The notes beneath the pieces were generated by a model. The model did no database searches. It saw only the letters and a program-made list of their open reading frames with translations, and was not told the origin of the DNA. Shown here one piece after another: positions 20,301 to 34,299 of a stretch of 64,000 nt of DNA (positions are counted from its first letter, which is position 1; each line of letters opens with the position of its first letter). Position numbers and translations under genes: made by a program. Location: positions 3,167,001 to 3,231,000 of the forward strand of contig OX419758.1 in assembly GCA_948567375.1 (NCBI GenBank). Reading direction: 5' to 3'. This DNA comes from Lunularia cruciata. Taxonomy: Eukaryota; Streptophyta; Marchantiopsida; Lunulariales; Lunulariaceae.

Positions 20301-23300
20301 ATGAAAAATCATCCTTTTGTAGGAAGTAATGGAAGCAACGGTGTTGAGCTTAGATGGAGTAAATGGCGTTGTGAAATGGAGATGGTTAATTCATTTGTGG
20401 TGGTTAAGCTTGCATCTTATGTACTTTTGTGGGTGTCTTGTTTGTTGGACTAGTATGCGAGACTTGTGTCATGTCATGAGATGATCTATTCAAAGAGGTC
20501 TGATCTTAGGTCTAAACTAAACACAAGACGAGCATGTAATAGATTTGAATTCAATTAATATTTATCGGGGAATTTGGGTTAAATGCCCATGAGCCATGTT
20601 CTTCTTTCCTTCAAATAACCACACACCCTAGAGAATATTTACTTCAATTTGTGTGTAGCAATAGTATGAGTGCTAAATGAACATTAGATTGCATTCTTTG
20701 AATGAATTGAGAATCCAATTAAATAATAAAATAGGAACTCTTGTCTTCTACAATGGGGTGGGACTTGTAATATTTTACACAATTTTTGGATTAGTAAATG
20801 CAATATGTGGGCTAAAGATGTTGAGAACTTTAAAGAAGAGGAGATAGATTCTCTCTTTGAGTTCATCAAGGATACAAGTGTTTCTATGTTAGAAAGTTGC
20901 TTGACATACAACTGTCAACCTGGTGGATATTTGTACAAGTTTGAATAATAAAATTCTTCAAGGTATTTGGTGACTTGCATCATATTCTCCTCACAATTCC
21001 CAAAGACTTTGTAAAATTGATTGAATGTTTATTGATGTCAAAAATTTGTATGGGAATTTTCAAATTTTAGCTTCAAATCTTGGAGAGGCTTGCTCGGGCT
21101 TGGTGAGATATTGGTTTATCATACTTAGTTTAGTGAGGATTGGGTTGTTGGGGTGAGTCTAGGAGATAGCTTTGGGGTTTCAAGTGGCACGCTTTGGTTT
21201 TAGGAGGGGCTTGCTTGGGGCTTGGTAAGTGTTATAGAGAATAAGAAAGGTGTGTAGATGGAATTACTTTGGTTGGTGAGATTTGGTTTTGGGGTTATGA
21301 ATGATTGTTTGAAAGTGGTGTGGATGAAGAGTCACTTTCTTGTGTTGTATATTTATCCATTTACAATGCCAATTTTATAAATTTATATATATATATAAAA
21401 TGCAAAGACTATATATGCATCTGAATATCTGAATGTGCTAAGAATTTAGAATTGATATAAAGATTATGTATCATGTGATTGTATTTGAGATTAATAATTG
21501 ATTGTGTACAAGAAGTTTCCAATTCTATTTTCCAATAGTACAAGAACTTTGGAGCAATTCAAATTTGGAAGATAGAGAGGATATACATATGAAACACCAT
21601 ATCCCAAACTTTGGTTTCGTTTTTTGAGAGAGGGAAAAACTTGGAGAGAGTTGGATATCCAAAGAGAGAGCAAGGAAGGACAAAGACAATCCAAGACAAA
21701 CTTGGAGAGGGTTCTAAATTAGAAGATTGAGCAAGATTTTTCTTCCTTTGATATCGGTTTATCCCTCTATAAGCAAGTTAGGAGACAGTGTAAAAATAGA
21801 GGAAAGGAAAATTGAAGGAGTGAAGAGAAATCAAAGGAAGGACATAGGGATAAAGAAATAAATTTCTATCAAAGAAGAGGTAGAAGGTTAGACTATCAGA
21901 AGAAGTTGAAGGAAGAGGTAGGTTTAGGAGAGAGGAATTGAAATTGGAGGGATAGGGTTTGGAGGAACAGCATTTCAAAACCTTGAAATGGAATTGAAAG
22001 AAGTGAGAACTTTTAGGACAATTTTCAAAACCCTTAAACCAAGTTTTTGGGAAAGAATTGGCAAGAGTAGAAAGACATAAGAATGGCACATATTTCAGAC
22101 TATTAGAAGTAGTGGTACAACTAGATGGAAGAAATTAAAAAATGCACTTGGCTTATCAGATATCATAAGGTTGCAGATAGCATGACGTACATCAAATAAA
22201 GTTTGCAATACAAGAATTGGATTCAACTTTCATTGAATCATTTTCATATGTTATCTTTGCTATGGTTTCTAAAATCATTTTTCATATTCCATTGCATGTG
22301 TGGTTTTTGTTTTCATGCTAAACCAATATGTGGTTTGTGTTCTCATTTCTTGGTTTGACAAATTGGTTTATGTATTGACTTTTTGAGGACTTGGGATAAG
22401 AACGTGCATACAAGCTTGGTTTAGGGCAAAACTTCATATTGATAGAGGTTAGAATTAGAGATTCATTTGCTTTGACATAGGCTAGCACCCCAAAATGGAT
22501 AGATTTTCCTTATACTCATTAATAGAGGATTGGTTTCATGTGCAAGACTTTACTATCGAGAGATATTAGCTAAGTAGTGTGTCTATTTGGCTTGAATACA
22601 ATTTTTTCAAATATTGAATGCTCTTCCTGTCCCTACTAGGAATTCATGGGTGGTTGATATGCGTGTTATACTCCATGTGAAATCCATGTGCTTTGATCTA
22701 CAAAGGATTATGATTGGGCTGAGTTGATGTTGTTTATAGTTGAGGCAAAGTTGTAGTTCTTGAAAAAGCAGTTTTGAAGACCATATGGAGTACAATTCAA
22801 GTTGAGTTTTGTAGGGCAATGGCTCATGCACCTATTCTTGGCGAGTGGACTCATAGGCAAGAACAAGGTGGTATATGATACCACCCATATGGAGGAAAAC
22901 TTTGTTCATGAGGGTGGAGAGGGTGTTGAGCTGGAAGATGCATGGAGTACCATGAGAAGGAGGAGAGTGAGTGTGTTGATCTTTTTTGAAAACTAAATGG
23001 TTTCATTTCATTTGCATTTCAGTTTTCTCATGTTAATAAATTGACTATGTTAATATCTTGGATAATTGATACTCTTTCTTAAGCTCTATATGGCTTATTA
23101 AGTTCTAGATGGTTTATAATGAGAAAAATTAGTTAATATTGATTTTATTCATGTACAAGTAACCATGGTGACCACCATCTTCTTGTTCCTTTAGAAAATG
23201 CACTCCTTTCTAGATTTAGGGGGAGAGAGGAAGGTTGTGCACAAGATAAGTGCACAACCTCAATGGAGAAGGAGCATTCTATTGTTCAAAGGAAGTGTTC

Positions 23301-23970
23301 TTTAGGTGAGTAAGAGAATGACTTCATTATTGTAGAAAGGAATAGAGTTTAAAGATTAGGAGAGTTAGATTATCTCATGTCACACCATGAGCTTATGGTC
23401 AAGGATTTGAGGAAGAACAAGGAATTTTAATTTTGAGAGTTGATTATTACAAGGGAGATGTTAGATGAGTCCCAAAGAGCTTATGAGGGCTCATATGGTA
23501 TGGAGATGGCTATATACATGTAGACTCAAACTAAACTTATACATCCTATGGGACTAAACTTGGAGACATAGTCTAGTGTGGATATATCAACCCAACTTTA
23601 GATGGCTTCAAGATGCAATAGAGTGCATTAGAGTAGACTGTGAGTACACTCAATAAATACTTGCTAGATCACTTCTTTCCTGATTTACTCTCTACCATAT
23701 GTCATATGGGATTATGATCACTCATACATTGTAGCAAACCCTTTTTGTATATATATAATTCACTCATTTTTTCACTTGTTAAAATGCCAAACCTTGTAAA
23801 TATGGTTATGTTAATGTTAAATCTTGTGTGAACATTAAAACTTATGTTCATGTTGAACCTTGTGAACATGGTCATGTTTGTATTAATACTTGTGAATATG
23901 AATCCAACTACTGATAATTTACAAAACTTTTCAATCAATACTTATGAATATTATCAAAATTCATGCACTT
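20301..23970. other. AT-rich, unassigned
   Basis: No intact gene. 21590-22090 is strongly purine-biased on the plus strand (GAGAGA, GAAGGAAG). Near 23400-23520 a broken reading (REMLDESQRAYEGSYGMEM) looks once-coding but I cannot name it. A transposon or retroelement origin is likely but unproven. Confidence 0.35.
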
Positions 23971-24200
23971 ATATCCTATATTGATTTTCATGATCCTAAA
24001 CTTAGTGAAAACTTCTATACAAGTGTGAAACCTTATATACATGTATGTTTTTAAGTTAGTGTGAAGACTTAGTCAAATCTATATCCAAACTTGATGTTCA
24101 TGACACTAAATTTAATGTAACTTGTATACAAATGTGAACCTTGTACTAAGGTGTGTATTTAGCATAGTGTGAGAACTTAGTAAATACTTGTTAAAAAATG
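23971..24200 (+). repeat. Diverged tandem duplication, period about 110 bp
   Basis: Units starting TTGATTTTCATGATCCTAAA (23981) and TTGATGTTCATGACACTAAA (24091) align over about 100 bp (TATACAAGTGTGAA, TTAGTGTGAAGACTTAGT). Upstream 23780-23900 is a looser array of CTTGTGAACATG-like words. Confidence 0.65.
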
Positions 24201-24324
24201 TAAGGCACTTGAGGGAAATTTTGGACAGAGTTTTGTTGTAATTCCATAGGGCAAGAAAACCATTAATATGGGTGAGCATGCCCTTATGATGGACCATCAA
24301 GCTCTTGTGGGGCCATGATAGCCA

Positions 24325-24455
24325 ACCAAGCCTTGCAAAGGGCAAGCGAGGCCCAAACCTAACCAATGAAGGCCCTCTATATCCCAATGGTCAAGTGAGC
24401 CCCAAACTCTGCCAACCAAGACCTTACATCTCCCAATGGTCAAGCAAGACCCAAA
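24325..24455 (+). repeat. Short tandem-like repeat, period about 54 bp
   Basis: CCCAATGGTCAAG followed by a variable AGCCCCAAA/AGACCCAAA occurs at about 24383 and 24436, with a weaker version near 24335. Confidence 0.55.
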
Positions 24456-27400
24456 TTGAAAGCATCCATCATTTAAATGCTTTACTTATATCTTTGCATG
24501 TACACTACACATTAACATGTTACAAAAGTGAATCACTACCATGTGAACTGGAATTGCAAGGGACATGATGGGTATTGGAACTATCAGCTGGATGTGCGTA
24601 AACTTCTGAGAGTAAAATGAGAATGCTCTTGATGTCTTTGGGATTTTCCATGCTAGGCTAATTCTAGGGCCAAGTAAAAAAAATGCTTTGATTTTTCATT
24701 CCTCTCCTTAAATCTCAACTTCCATGTTTTCACTCTCTACTCTTCTTCCATTTCACTCTCAATTTATTTTGAGCTTTTGAGCGTTAATCTCCTCAAATTT
24801 ATACCTCTCCTTAGCTTCCAAAGAATTGCTCCTCAATTCAATATGGCTTGCTATGTCTTGAGTAAACGAGGATAATATAGGGATAGTTTTAGGATTCTTC
24901 TTAGAGGATTTCCTCCTCTTCCCGCTCCTTCTCTCCTTTGTCTTGTGCTCTTCTTGAAAGTTTATCTTGTGCTACTGGAATTTCCTCATTGACTCTTAGA
25001 GAACAGGGAACATGATCCTCAAAACTCCTCCTAACCTTGACCATACTCCTCCCTATCTTCTTCTTGCATGCAAGGAATTGTGAATGGTATAGAATGGGAC
25101 TCACTAAATGGGATAATACGAGCTTGGGAAATCCATGATAGAGGAGTGCCTTCTTTGATATCTTCCTCATCCTCTTTAGCTGAAACTATACCTCCCATTT
25201 CATTCTCTTTGGTTGACCATTCAGAAAGGTTTATTTCACTCCCCATCCCTATTGTTACAAGGGAAGTTGAGGAAATGTTTCCTCTACCCCAAACAAAGCA
25301 TCCATTTTGTGAAAATGAAGAAAGAGGCAGTAAATTTTTTGCTCTATTGTAGTCAATCCTCACTTTATCTCTTTCTTGGTAAGATCCTCACATATGTATT
25401 TATCCCTATGGTCCCTAGCCTATTTATACAATTCCATATAATGTGCAAAATTATTTTTTTTAATCTATCTTGGAAACACTTCCATGTAGCTGAATGCTAA
25501 ACTCTTCTCTATGTGCTTTTTGCAATGCTTCCATGGATTTGCTTAAAATGCTAGGGATCCTCCAAATATTCAATTATTTGAGAGTAATGATAAGGGATCC
25601 ATTTGAACTTATCTTCATCACATTTTTCTTTGCTCACAAACAAAGAAGGCGCAAAGGCGGTCCCAATGATCCCATTTGCAAATGATTTTGAAATCCAATA
25701 CTCTTTATTGGTAAGGAACCTGCCGAATTGAATTGAACTGGGACTACTTGATAAACTTGTCGAAATAGGAGGAAATGAGAGAGGGAGAACGGAATGGGAG
25801 GATTTATGTTCTTTGCTCTTATGTCATCCGTGTTCACTAAACTGAATTCTAATTTTTTCTTAAATGTGCATTAGGAATTTCCTGAAGTTAGGAGGATCAA
25901 TGCATTTCTTCAATTTTGGCATAGCGTGTTAAGTTGTTCAAGGCACCATACTGTAAGATAGAGGTTTGCTTAGTGAGGTTCGCACCTTTACACGAATGTT
26001 CAAATGCTTGTCACAATAGAGGAATGCTGCCGGCTCGTTTCTGTTTCCGAGAATTTTCTGTTTCTGACGCACTTTGATTCAAATCTCCCTTTTTCCACCT
26101 CTTTCACAACCCCGATCTCACTTTTGGGGAGTATTCAAACATTCAAATTTGAGACTATAGGCACAGCACTTAATCTGCTAGTGACATGCAACACTTAATG
26201 CTAATTGCTCAAAATGCTAGCCTGATCTCTCCCGTAAACACCGAATCCAGACCCCTAACAAATGAATTTTACGGAACGTTCATTTATTGTGCCATTTTTC
26301 TTTATGAGTCCCCAAAAGCTCTTTTAATGGAAATTTCACATTACCGTAAAGATCCAGTAATTAAGATTTTGAAACCCCCTAATATCATGCTTCTACGGAA
26401 AGCATTCCATGACCTTAAAGTTTCGTCAAACAATTGTAACATGTGCAATGCAAAAGAGGCTTGCTTCTATTCCCATAAAATTGTATGTTCTGATTCAATT
26501 ATCTCTGTACCTTGCATCCTGGTAGGTTGGGATCCACAGTGAACTTGAAACTGTGTGACTCTTTTTTCATAATGCTCAAACACCATGGCAGGCTGGTTCA
26601 TCTATTTTGCTTGAAAACGATACTGTGCTCCTGTCCAAGCAGTGATGAACTCACATCTGATACCACCAGTCTGTCTGGGGAAGCTCTTTGAACTCCCACA
26701 TAATTCCGTCTGGATTAAGTTCTGACCTTCGCACCAAACCTTCTTGTGATAGAGGTCGACTTCAAATTTAGTAGTGGACCGAAGTCCATCTTCAAACTAC
26801 TTTAAGAAGAATTCATCATTACTCATGTGACCCTCGATATCATTCTCTCCAAAATCCAGATACTGTAAACATAAACCTGAATGATCAAATGTGATCGAAA
26901 ATTAGATACAGGTTGAAACTGAGCAGGATGATCCCAGGAATCTGACCGGTATGGCTACTTGTGAAACCAATGATAGCAAACGATTGACTAACTGCACATA
27001 GGAACAGATTTGACCCTTGCAAGGGTAGAAGTTGAATCTGCAGAGTGCGAATTATGCCAGATCAACGACTTGCAATGGTTGCACTTTTGTTAACTCGTGT
27101 TTTCACCGGCAGTCAAGGAGACATTTCAAGCGTTACAAACGTTGATTTAAGCTCTTGCAAGCTCCCATCCATGACCTTTGGTTTTGGATGATCTATTCTA
27201 CCAAAAGGTATAAAGTGCAGGTAGAACATCTACAGTGACGTCTTTCCACAGGGTTTCCTTACGTCGCTTTTGACCCCACATCGAACCGGGGTTGTAAACT
27301 GAGTTCACTCATATTTGTTCGCCCATTCTGCAAAGGTAAGAAATCGCGATGAGAAGACCCTTTCCATCACATAATCAAAGGAGGGAATCACAACAACAAT

Positions 27401-30073
27401 ATCATCACCATGGCTTTCAACTACTTTGAAGTGTGAGTGGGCGATTCAGCTTACTTTAATTCGAGCCAGAAGTTACATGCATAACTACTGTAGTGTCTAA
27501 CTTCGAATGCAGTTTTTGTTCATATGAAAAGCATTTGACTGTCAGAAGCATATTTCAGATATTTGGCGTTTCCATCTTCTGTGCTTTACAAAAAGTAGAA
27601 ACCTTACACTTAAAGTGTATCACCATTTATAACGGCTGAGTTTGAACTTTTGAAGTGTGAAATTCCGAGGAATTTAACTTGGCCTTTCGCCTGAAGCTAC
27701 ACACAATTTGTGGCTTACAATATAATATTCAGTCATGGAAAGAAGAGCACCTGCACAGTGCGTATTTGTGCACAGCGATTGTGAAAAGATATTCTCGACC
27801 GCCTTGTCAGAGTGCAATGACAGCGGAACTAAATTACAAATTGGTTGTCTTTCTTTTCAGGTTAAAAGACCTTTTGAAAAGGTTGGAGGTAACCAAAACA
27901 CAATCTGCAGATGCAGTGGTAAGCGTGATCTCATACTAAAGACAACAGCTTCGCTTAGATAATCATGCCTCATTTCACATCCTCTAACGCCTAGACAGTG
28001 TTCATGCAAATATTTGGGGAGAGCTCATGGCTATGGAAATTCGAATGGGTAGGTCTGATTGAGTCTCAAGCTAGATATTTTTTATGCCGAGACTTCCATT
28101 ATGATCTTTGGCTTGTCAGGCACCGTATCCGGCTCCCACATTGCTGGTGTAATTTTCACATCGACTTTGCCTTGAGCACAATGGGAATTCGGACGCTAAT
28201 AAGAAATTATTTTACACAAGTACATCACGGTGATACATTGATACCAATAAATGACTCTTTTTAAAGTAAACTATATCCTTGCCTCTAGGAATTCTTCAAG
28301 AATGACTTTAGAATTTTCAATGTTTTTGCAAAGTTATCAAATTCAAGGCGCATACTGATTTACAGTATTTTCTGAACTTTGTCGACTAGGATTCAATAAA
28401 AACTGGTGGATACGGTAATCACACCCAAAAGGCCACTTTCGGCTAATGTCCTGCATCTGATGAATAATTGAAACAAAACGGGCCCAGGAATATCTGTTGA
28501 AGTGCCAAATTCAACGTGTGCTGTAACACATCTCCCTGATGTTCCAAATACACCTCCCACCCCATGACGTATGGTCCCCTCGATTCACCTAAGAGAGGTA
28601 GTAAGGAGTGGCATTTCAAACAACCCTGAAGTCACAAAGTCATTTCGTCCCTGCAGGACCACTTCCAGTCTAGGAGTACAGATGTTTTTCAGCATCTCAA
28701 TTTTACCAATTTCATGATGATATCCCCGCAGTTGCTGACAAACAAGTGAGTAGATCTCAATTTAAAAATGAATAAATAAAGTATTATTGCAGTATAGTAG
28801 TTACATTTTTCTTTGCACTTGTCGTCGTGGCCTGTGCATGTTGAGTTTCACCATGAAATGAGGAACACATAGATGAGTTCACAACGCATCAGCGCACCCC
28901 ACGCAGAAATAAACACCCATATTATATGATGGGCTGAGATTTATAATGCGGTCCAGAATCGGATTCGGAAATGGTTGCTGTCCAAGGTGCATTGGCATCC
29001 ACTATTGGCATGGTACATTGGCAACCACTTTAGCAAGTTGTGGAAGAATGCAAACAAAGAAAGAACAAACGGTATTTTTCTTCCACTTGAGAAATGGAAT
29101 ATGCGCAAGAAACTTCAATGGTTCAATGTTTAGCGCGATAGGAAAACACGCCTAATTATGAAGAAGTGTGAATTCTTGGTCCGGTCGAGGTCCGGCCACG
29201 AACGCTGTAGAATTCTAAGATATCATAGGTGCCAAAGAAAACATTCTCTTGAAAAGCTTTTCATGGTTTGGCAGTAGTCTGATGCGAGTATGGTTGAGTA
29301 GCCTTTCCCTCACAGCGTAGTCCAGCTTTTGGATGGAAAATTAAGGCATCCCACATGGGCGGCATGGGTGGCATCACCTGCTTCAGTTTTATATGAGCTT
29401 GAAACCGAGTGAGTTTTCCTAAAACCACTGTAGTTTGGTCTTCAGAATATAAAAGGAAACGCCGAAGAAAATCTCTGAAAGTGAAAAGAGAAACTTGAAA
29501 ACAAGAGTAATGAGTAATAACGTTACATCTTGAAAACAATGTTCAGAATGAGCTCCGGTTACTCTTCACGTAATGACATATCCAAGTTTATACTAGTTTG
29601 AAATAAGTTATTTATACCCACCCAATAGCCACCACGGCAAAAACGTTTTAATTAAGGTGCGTGTCCAAATGAATGTTACGATACGCCCAGGGTACAATGA
29701 GACAAATAACTGAGTAAAAGTTTGATGAGATGGATAGATTTGGAAGTTAAATGTACTGTAAGTCAGATACGATGCATGATTTCCTTGGGAAGAATATGGA
29801 CCAGCAGAATAAAGTCATGGATGATGCTTTTCACTGGATGAATTTCAAGGTCTGAACAGGTTACTATACGATTTGGTCAGAACTTCATGTCAGTGGATAG
29901 CAACAACACGAAGAGGGCACCAGTGAGAGTTTAGATTGTGGGTACCTGTTCGACTCTGTTGCTTGTCCATGCCACCTATGATTTACATATCTTGGCTATA
30001 CCCGCTCATCCATCGGGGATATGTGGGTGGATCCTCGATGGATTACCTTCATGTGGGTAACCTGTTCGACTCT
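24456..30073. other. Unassigned; no gene supported
   Basis: From about 25900 base composition becomes more even than in 17-25.8 kb. Many open frames of 60-120 residues occur (for example 26186-26542 plus, 27679-27939 plus, 25031-25363 minus) without recognisable domains, and I found no set of exons linked by good splice signals. Unrecognised genes or non-coding transcripts cannot be excluded. Confidence 0.35.
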
Positions 30074-30272
30074 ATTGGGATTTAGCCCCATTTTATCTAT
30101 TTTATTTCACCCGATGGGGTCTTTTCTCCTTCGTGTTTTCTACGTTTTGTCTCACCCTTGTACGACTCGATGGGGTCTTCCCATCCTTCGTGTTTTCTAC
30201 GTTTTGTCTCACCCTTGTACGACTCGATGGGGTCTTCCCATCCTTCGTGTTTTCTACGCGGTCGCCCTTTTC
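30074..30272 (+). repeat. Hairpin repeat, copy 8, with internal 57-bp tandem array
   Basis: Preceded by TTCGACTCTATTGGG, like the ORF end of copy 1. The part GATGGGGTCTTCCCATCC...TACGACTC is present three times, starting at 30113, 30169 and 30226 (56 and 57 bp apart); the first unit has a damaged second hairpin. Ends ACGCGGTCGCCC. The open frame with repeated SHPCTTRWGLP text is only this array. Confidence 0.85.
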
Positions 30273-31083
30273 CTCCTCCTCATCCATCGGACAGTGTTAA
30301 AATGTAAATGTCAATTTAGAATGCAAGGTACTTGGACAGGGCATTTTGAGAACATGGAGTATGGACAAGCCAACTTTTAACAATGAATCATGGACGAACT
30401 AGTTTCTCGACCCCAAATTGACACTGCAATGAAAACCTGATTATATGCAACGTATAAGGATCTAACCATGAGCTTAAACAGTGAAAGCGTATTTACTTGA
30501 GTGCAGAAGGCGAGACAAGAGTATATTCCGAGTAGCACGGCAGAAGAGTGAACTTCTTGGAGTAGAATGTAGATGTTGGAGCACAACGCACAAGGCGAAC
30601 ACCATATGACCAGGTTTTGTTATCTGGTCTAAGCCAGGGAGATTGGGTTACGTACAGTTAAAGAGGTCAAATCCAGTCAAATATGACATTATACAACCCG
30701 TTTCCCGTGATCGTGATGCTCTTTTTTATCAACGTCGCTTAAAGTTAGGTTTGTCACTCTGTATGTCGCCAACCAACTCTCCTCGTTTGTGTAAGATCAA
30801 CAGAAATTCAGCTGCAAAACTTGGAGTGACATGTTCACGGTTTTGACGTTGCTGCAACATGTTGTTAGTGAAATATAGTTCTATGAGCACCTGCAGCAGG
30901 AAAGGAGATCATAAGGACGGATGTAGAGCTAAGTTGTTCAGTAGTTGAACATGCTCACTGAACTAATGGATTCTCCTAACATAAAGATCTACAGTAACTT
31001 GAGGCAAGATTCTAAATTTTGTCATTGATAGTAGTATGGTGTTCTTGGGACTCAATGGTATAGAAACAAAAGTGAAAATCCGC

Positions 31084-31115
31084 TAATAGTTGACAATTAA
31101 TATTGTCAACTATTA
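31084..31115. repeat. Perfect inverted repeat, 14-bp arms
   Basis: TAATAGTTGACAAT, loop TAAT, then ATTGTCAACTATTA. Function unknown. Confidence 0.9.
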
Positions 31116-34104
31116 ATGGTTGCAACTCAGCAGAATTCACCAACCCGCTAAATGGAGATGGGAGGTCCTGCTCGTTGTTGCGCTCATGATCCACACAATA
31201 CCCACGTTTACCTACTTTTGATGTCCAAAATGATTACCAATATCTGGAGCAGACGAATCGTTCAACTCACACAAGATTGAGAAGAAACATTTCGATGTGA
31301 TGATTCGTGAACCTTCAGTAAACGTATGATTTTCGTGGACTGTTTCGATGAGTCTCACCACGTTCTCCAATTGCCGCAATGACATCCACTGGAGTTGCTT
31401 CTACCTACCGATGATGAGAGCAAATTCATTAGTGTGTTGTTGCACTCGCCCGTTAACGTGGAAAGGATATCAGAAAGTGCTGCATGGTAGTTGGAAAGGT
31501 AGCTAAGAAATCGGGGAAACTGCTATATGTTAAGACCTTTAACGCAATTTTGAGACCTGGATTCTTTCCATTACCGATGTATTCCTCATCGTCATTGCGC
31601 TCTTTTAGTCGGTTTTTCGTTCTATCTTTTTAGACTTGCAATGAAGAATCGACGAAAAGAACGCACTCTTCGTGGATGTGGATATACTTCTACTACTCAA
31701 TCCAATTTTGAATCAACAAGGAGGTTTGAAAGCGACGAGATGACGCCACCAAAAGTAAGTTTTCACTGAGGTCAATGAGTCTTTCCCTTATCCAAGCCGG
31801 GCTCCATCACAACTCGTCGAGTATGTCGTTTGGAATATGTAATCTTGTAGGTGGAGTAAACGCCAAGATGTTTTTTAGCCATCCCAATCCTATCCTTACA
31901 ATTGGTTCTCAGTAAATAGAGATGTCAAGATGACGTACTAGAAGGAATTCTCAAGAACAATTTCAACCATGATTCGATTTGTTAATGTAGTTGACAGATA
32001 TCCAATTATTATTGCCTCGCAATTTGCATGCATATCCAGCTATTGATATTGTTTGTCCAAGAATGGACAAACCAATCGACACTGCGGATTCAAGAATCGG
32101 CACACCGTATTTAGTTCCAAGAATCAGCTTATCGAAGAGAGGCGAAACGGCACCTAAATCCAATGGCTCTTGAAATTGACTGAAGGAGGACCTAATATTG
32201 AGCACATTATGTCTTTCCAAGTACAGAAAGACAGAATTTGGAAACTGAAAAGACGCATCTGCTTTGTATTGCCGCCAGAATTAGATATGTCATCAAGAGC
32301 ATGATGGAGATTTTCGATGCGTTTACACTCTCGTTGGTAGAGATCCTTCCAGAATCCAGTTTCACTCACTGGTTCGGGTCTCCATCATCAGGTTGCTGGA
32401 TGGAGCTGTGAAATATGAATAGCATATTTACGTCAAAGCCACAGCTCACCCGAAGTGATCTAACTCATAAGAACTCAGCTAGAGAGGTATTGAAAGCTTA
32501 ACCTAAGAATGAAGATGACATCCAGTAAATGATTGATAAATGAGTGTAAACTACTAGAACCAGAATCAATCCTGGCCTCACAAGGTATCTGATTACTAAC
32601 TAGGATAATGAGTTCTAGCGTGGAGGTGCAGAGCTTGAACAAACGTAGAATTTACAATTATACTTGTCGACGCGTTTGCCATTATATTGGCGAAATAGGT
32701 GGATGATCCTGATTCTAAACTAGAATCAATGCGAATGCTGGCAAGGTGTAATGGTGCACATAGCTCCTAGCACTTCATTCAGTTTGGCTCATTTTCCTTC
32801 ATGGAGACTCGTGAAAAAATCTAAACATAACGATCTTAGTTAGACGTAACAGCACAGAGTCTATTGTCTTACGTCTGATGTAATAGAATGCAACCTCTTA
32901 TCCTCAATGGGTGTTTGTACAATGGTAGTTCCACAACGGAGCATCCGCATTCAGTAAGACATCCTTGCGAACAGACTGCCGTATCGACCGTACTGTTCAT
33001 CAATCGTCCATATTTAGGTTAATCAAGTCACCAGTTCGCTCGCTACTTAAGGGATAATCTAATTACGGATATTTTGACTTCATGATGAAACTTAATTGGT
33101 GTCGGGATCCAGTGTCAACTTAGTCTCAGGAGGTTTTTGATACACTTCTTCTTTATTAAGAACATGGCATTGGCGCAAAAGTCCGCCTGAAGTTTATGGT
33201 TGTACCAGTTCACTTGAGGACAGAGAAGTCAATGTACTCAGCACTACTCCAGGTTTTCGACTCGCGTAAAATCGAATCCTCTACTAACTCAAAGAAGTAA
33301 GAAACAGCTGGGTGAAATTCACACCAGAGAGGCAAGGCAAGGCAAAACTCATGAGTAAAGTCTGCTAATATTCACGTGTTTTTGTTGAGGGATGCAATCC
33401 TGTCACCATAATTTGTGTTGCAATACTCCTGACAGGTTCTATTTTTGCAATCTTTACTTCCTTTTCGGAACGAAACGTATCACCACATTTGCATGAGTCA
33501 AGAAGCTAGACAACCCTGGAATAGCTCTGATGATATATGTATGGAATGTATGTAGAGGAAATGGCCTTGTATGACACAACAAGCCCATGACTGGGTTGCT
33601 TAGGATTAGCAATGTCGATCCACATCCCAAAGTACCCCTACCAGCAAGAAACATCTCATCTGATCGACCCATGATCCGTACACGGTACAGGTTCCCCTCC
33701 CTCTTCTTCGCGTTAGTGTTCATTCTTCTTCAGCTATTGAGAACCGAACTAGTTTTGCATTCCAGCGTTTACCATCAGTTTCTTCTTATGGTTTCATGTT
33801 CAATATCGACATGGTAAGTGTGAGGTATATCAGTCTCGTGTATCATTGCCATTGTAGTTATGGCCATATCTAAATAGAAAATCAAGTGTTGGGATAATTT
33901 GTATTGGCCATGATTTATGTGTAGGTTTTGCGTCTTTTAACACACATTTTCAGTAATATATTCTTCATACATTAGTCACTCTGGATCCACAGTGCCTATA
34001 TAAAAGCTTGGAGTATATTCTACCGTCAAAGCGAGTCACTATGATTAATGTGTGGAGCCATCAAATACTCCACATTAACATCAAGATTGTCCTTATTAGT
34101 GACC

Positions 34105-34130
34105 CAAGATAATCATGATTGATTATCTTG
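34105..34130. repeat. Perfect inverted repeat, 11-bp arms
   Basis: CAAGATAATCA, loop TGAT, then TGATTATCTTG. A second, imperfect pair (TTAATGTGTGGAG near 34044 and CTCCACATTAA near 34068) lies just upstream. Confidence 0.9.
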
Positions 34131-34299
34131 AGAATACTACTCTAAACTGTGCTTCGACACCTCCTTCCCGTGATAGTTAATCGAGTATAACTCATCAACA
34201 GGTAATGAAAGTTATGTCTTAACCTCATCCAGATTTGATCCATCGATGTAATATAGATTTCCTAAGGTATAGCGATTTATGATGGCCTCAACATAAAGG

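Noticed and set aside
30021..30380. 119-residue frame with repeated SHPCTTRWGLPILRVFY text
   Set aside because: The repeat comes from the 57-bp DNA array in a dispersed hairpin repeat, not from protein selection; the same peptide-like text occurs in other copies in other frames.
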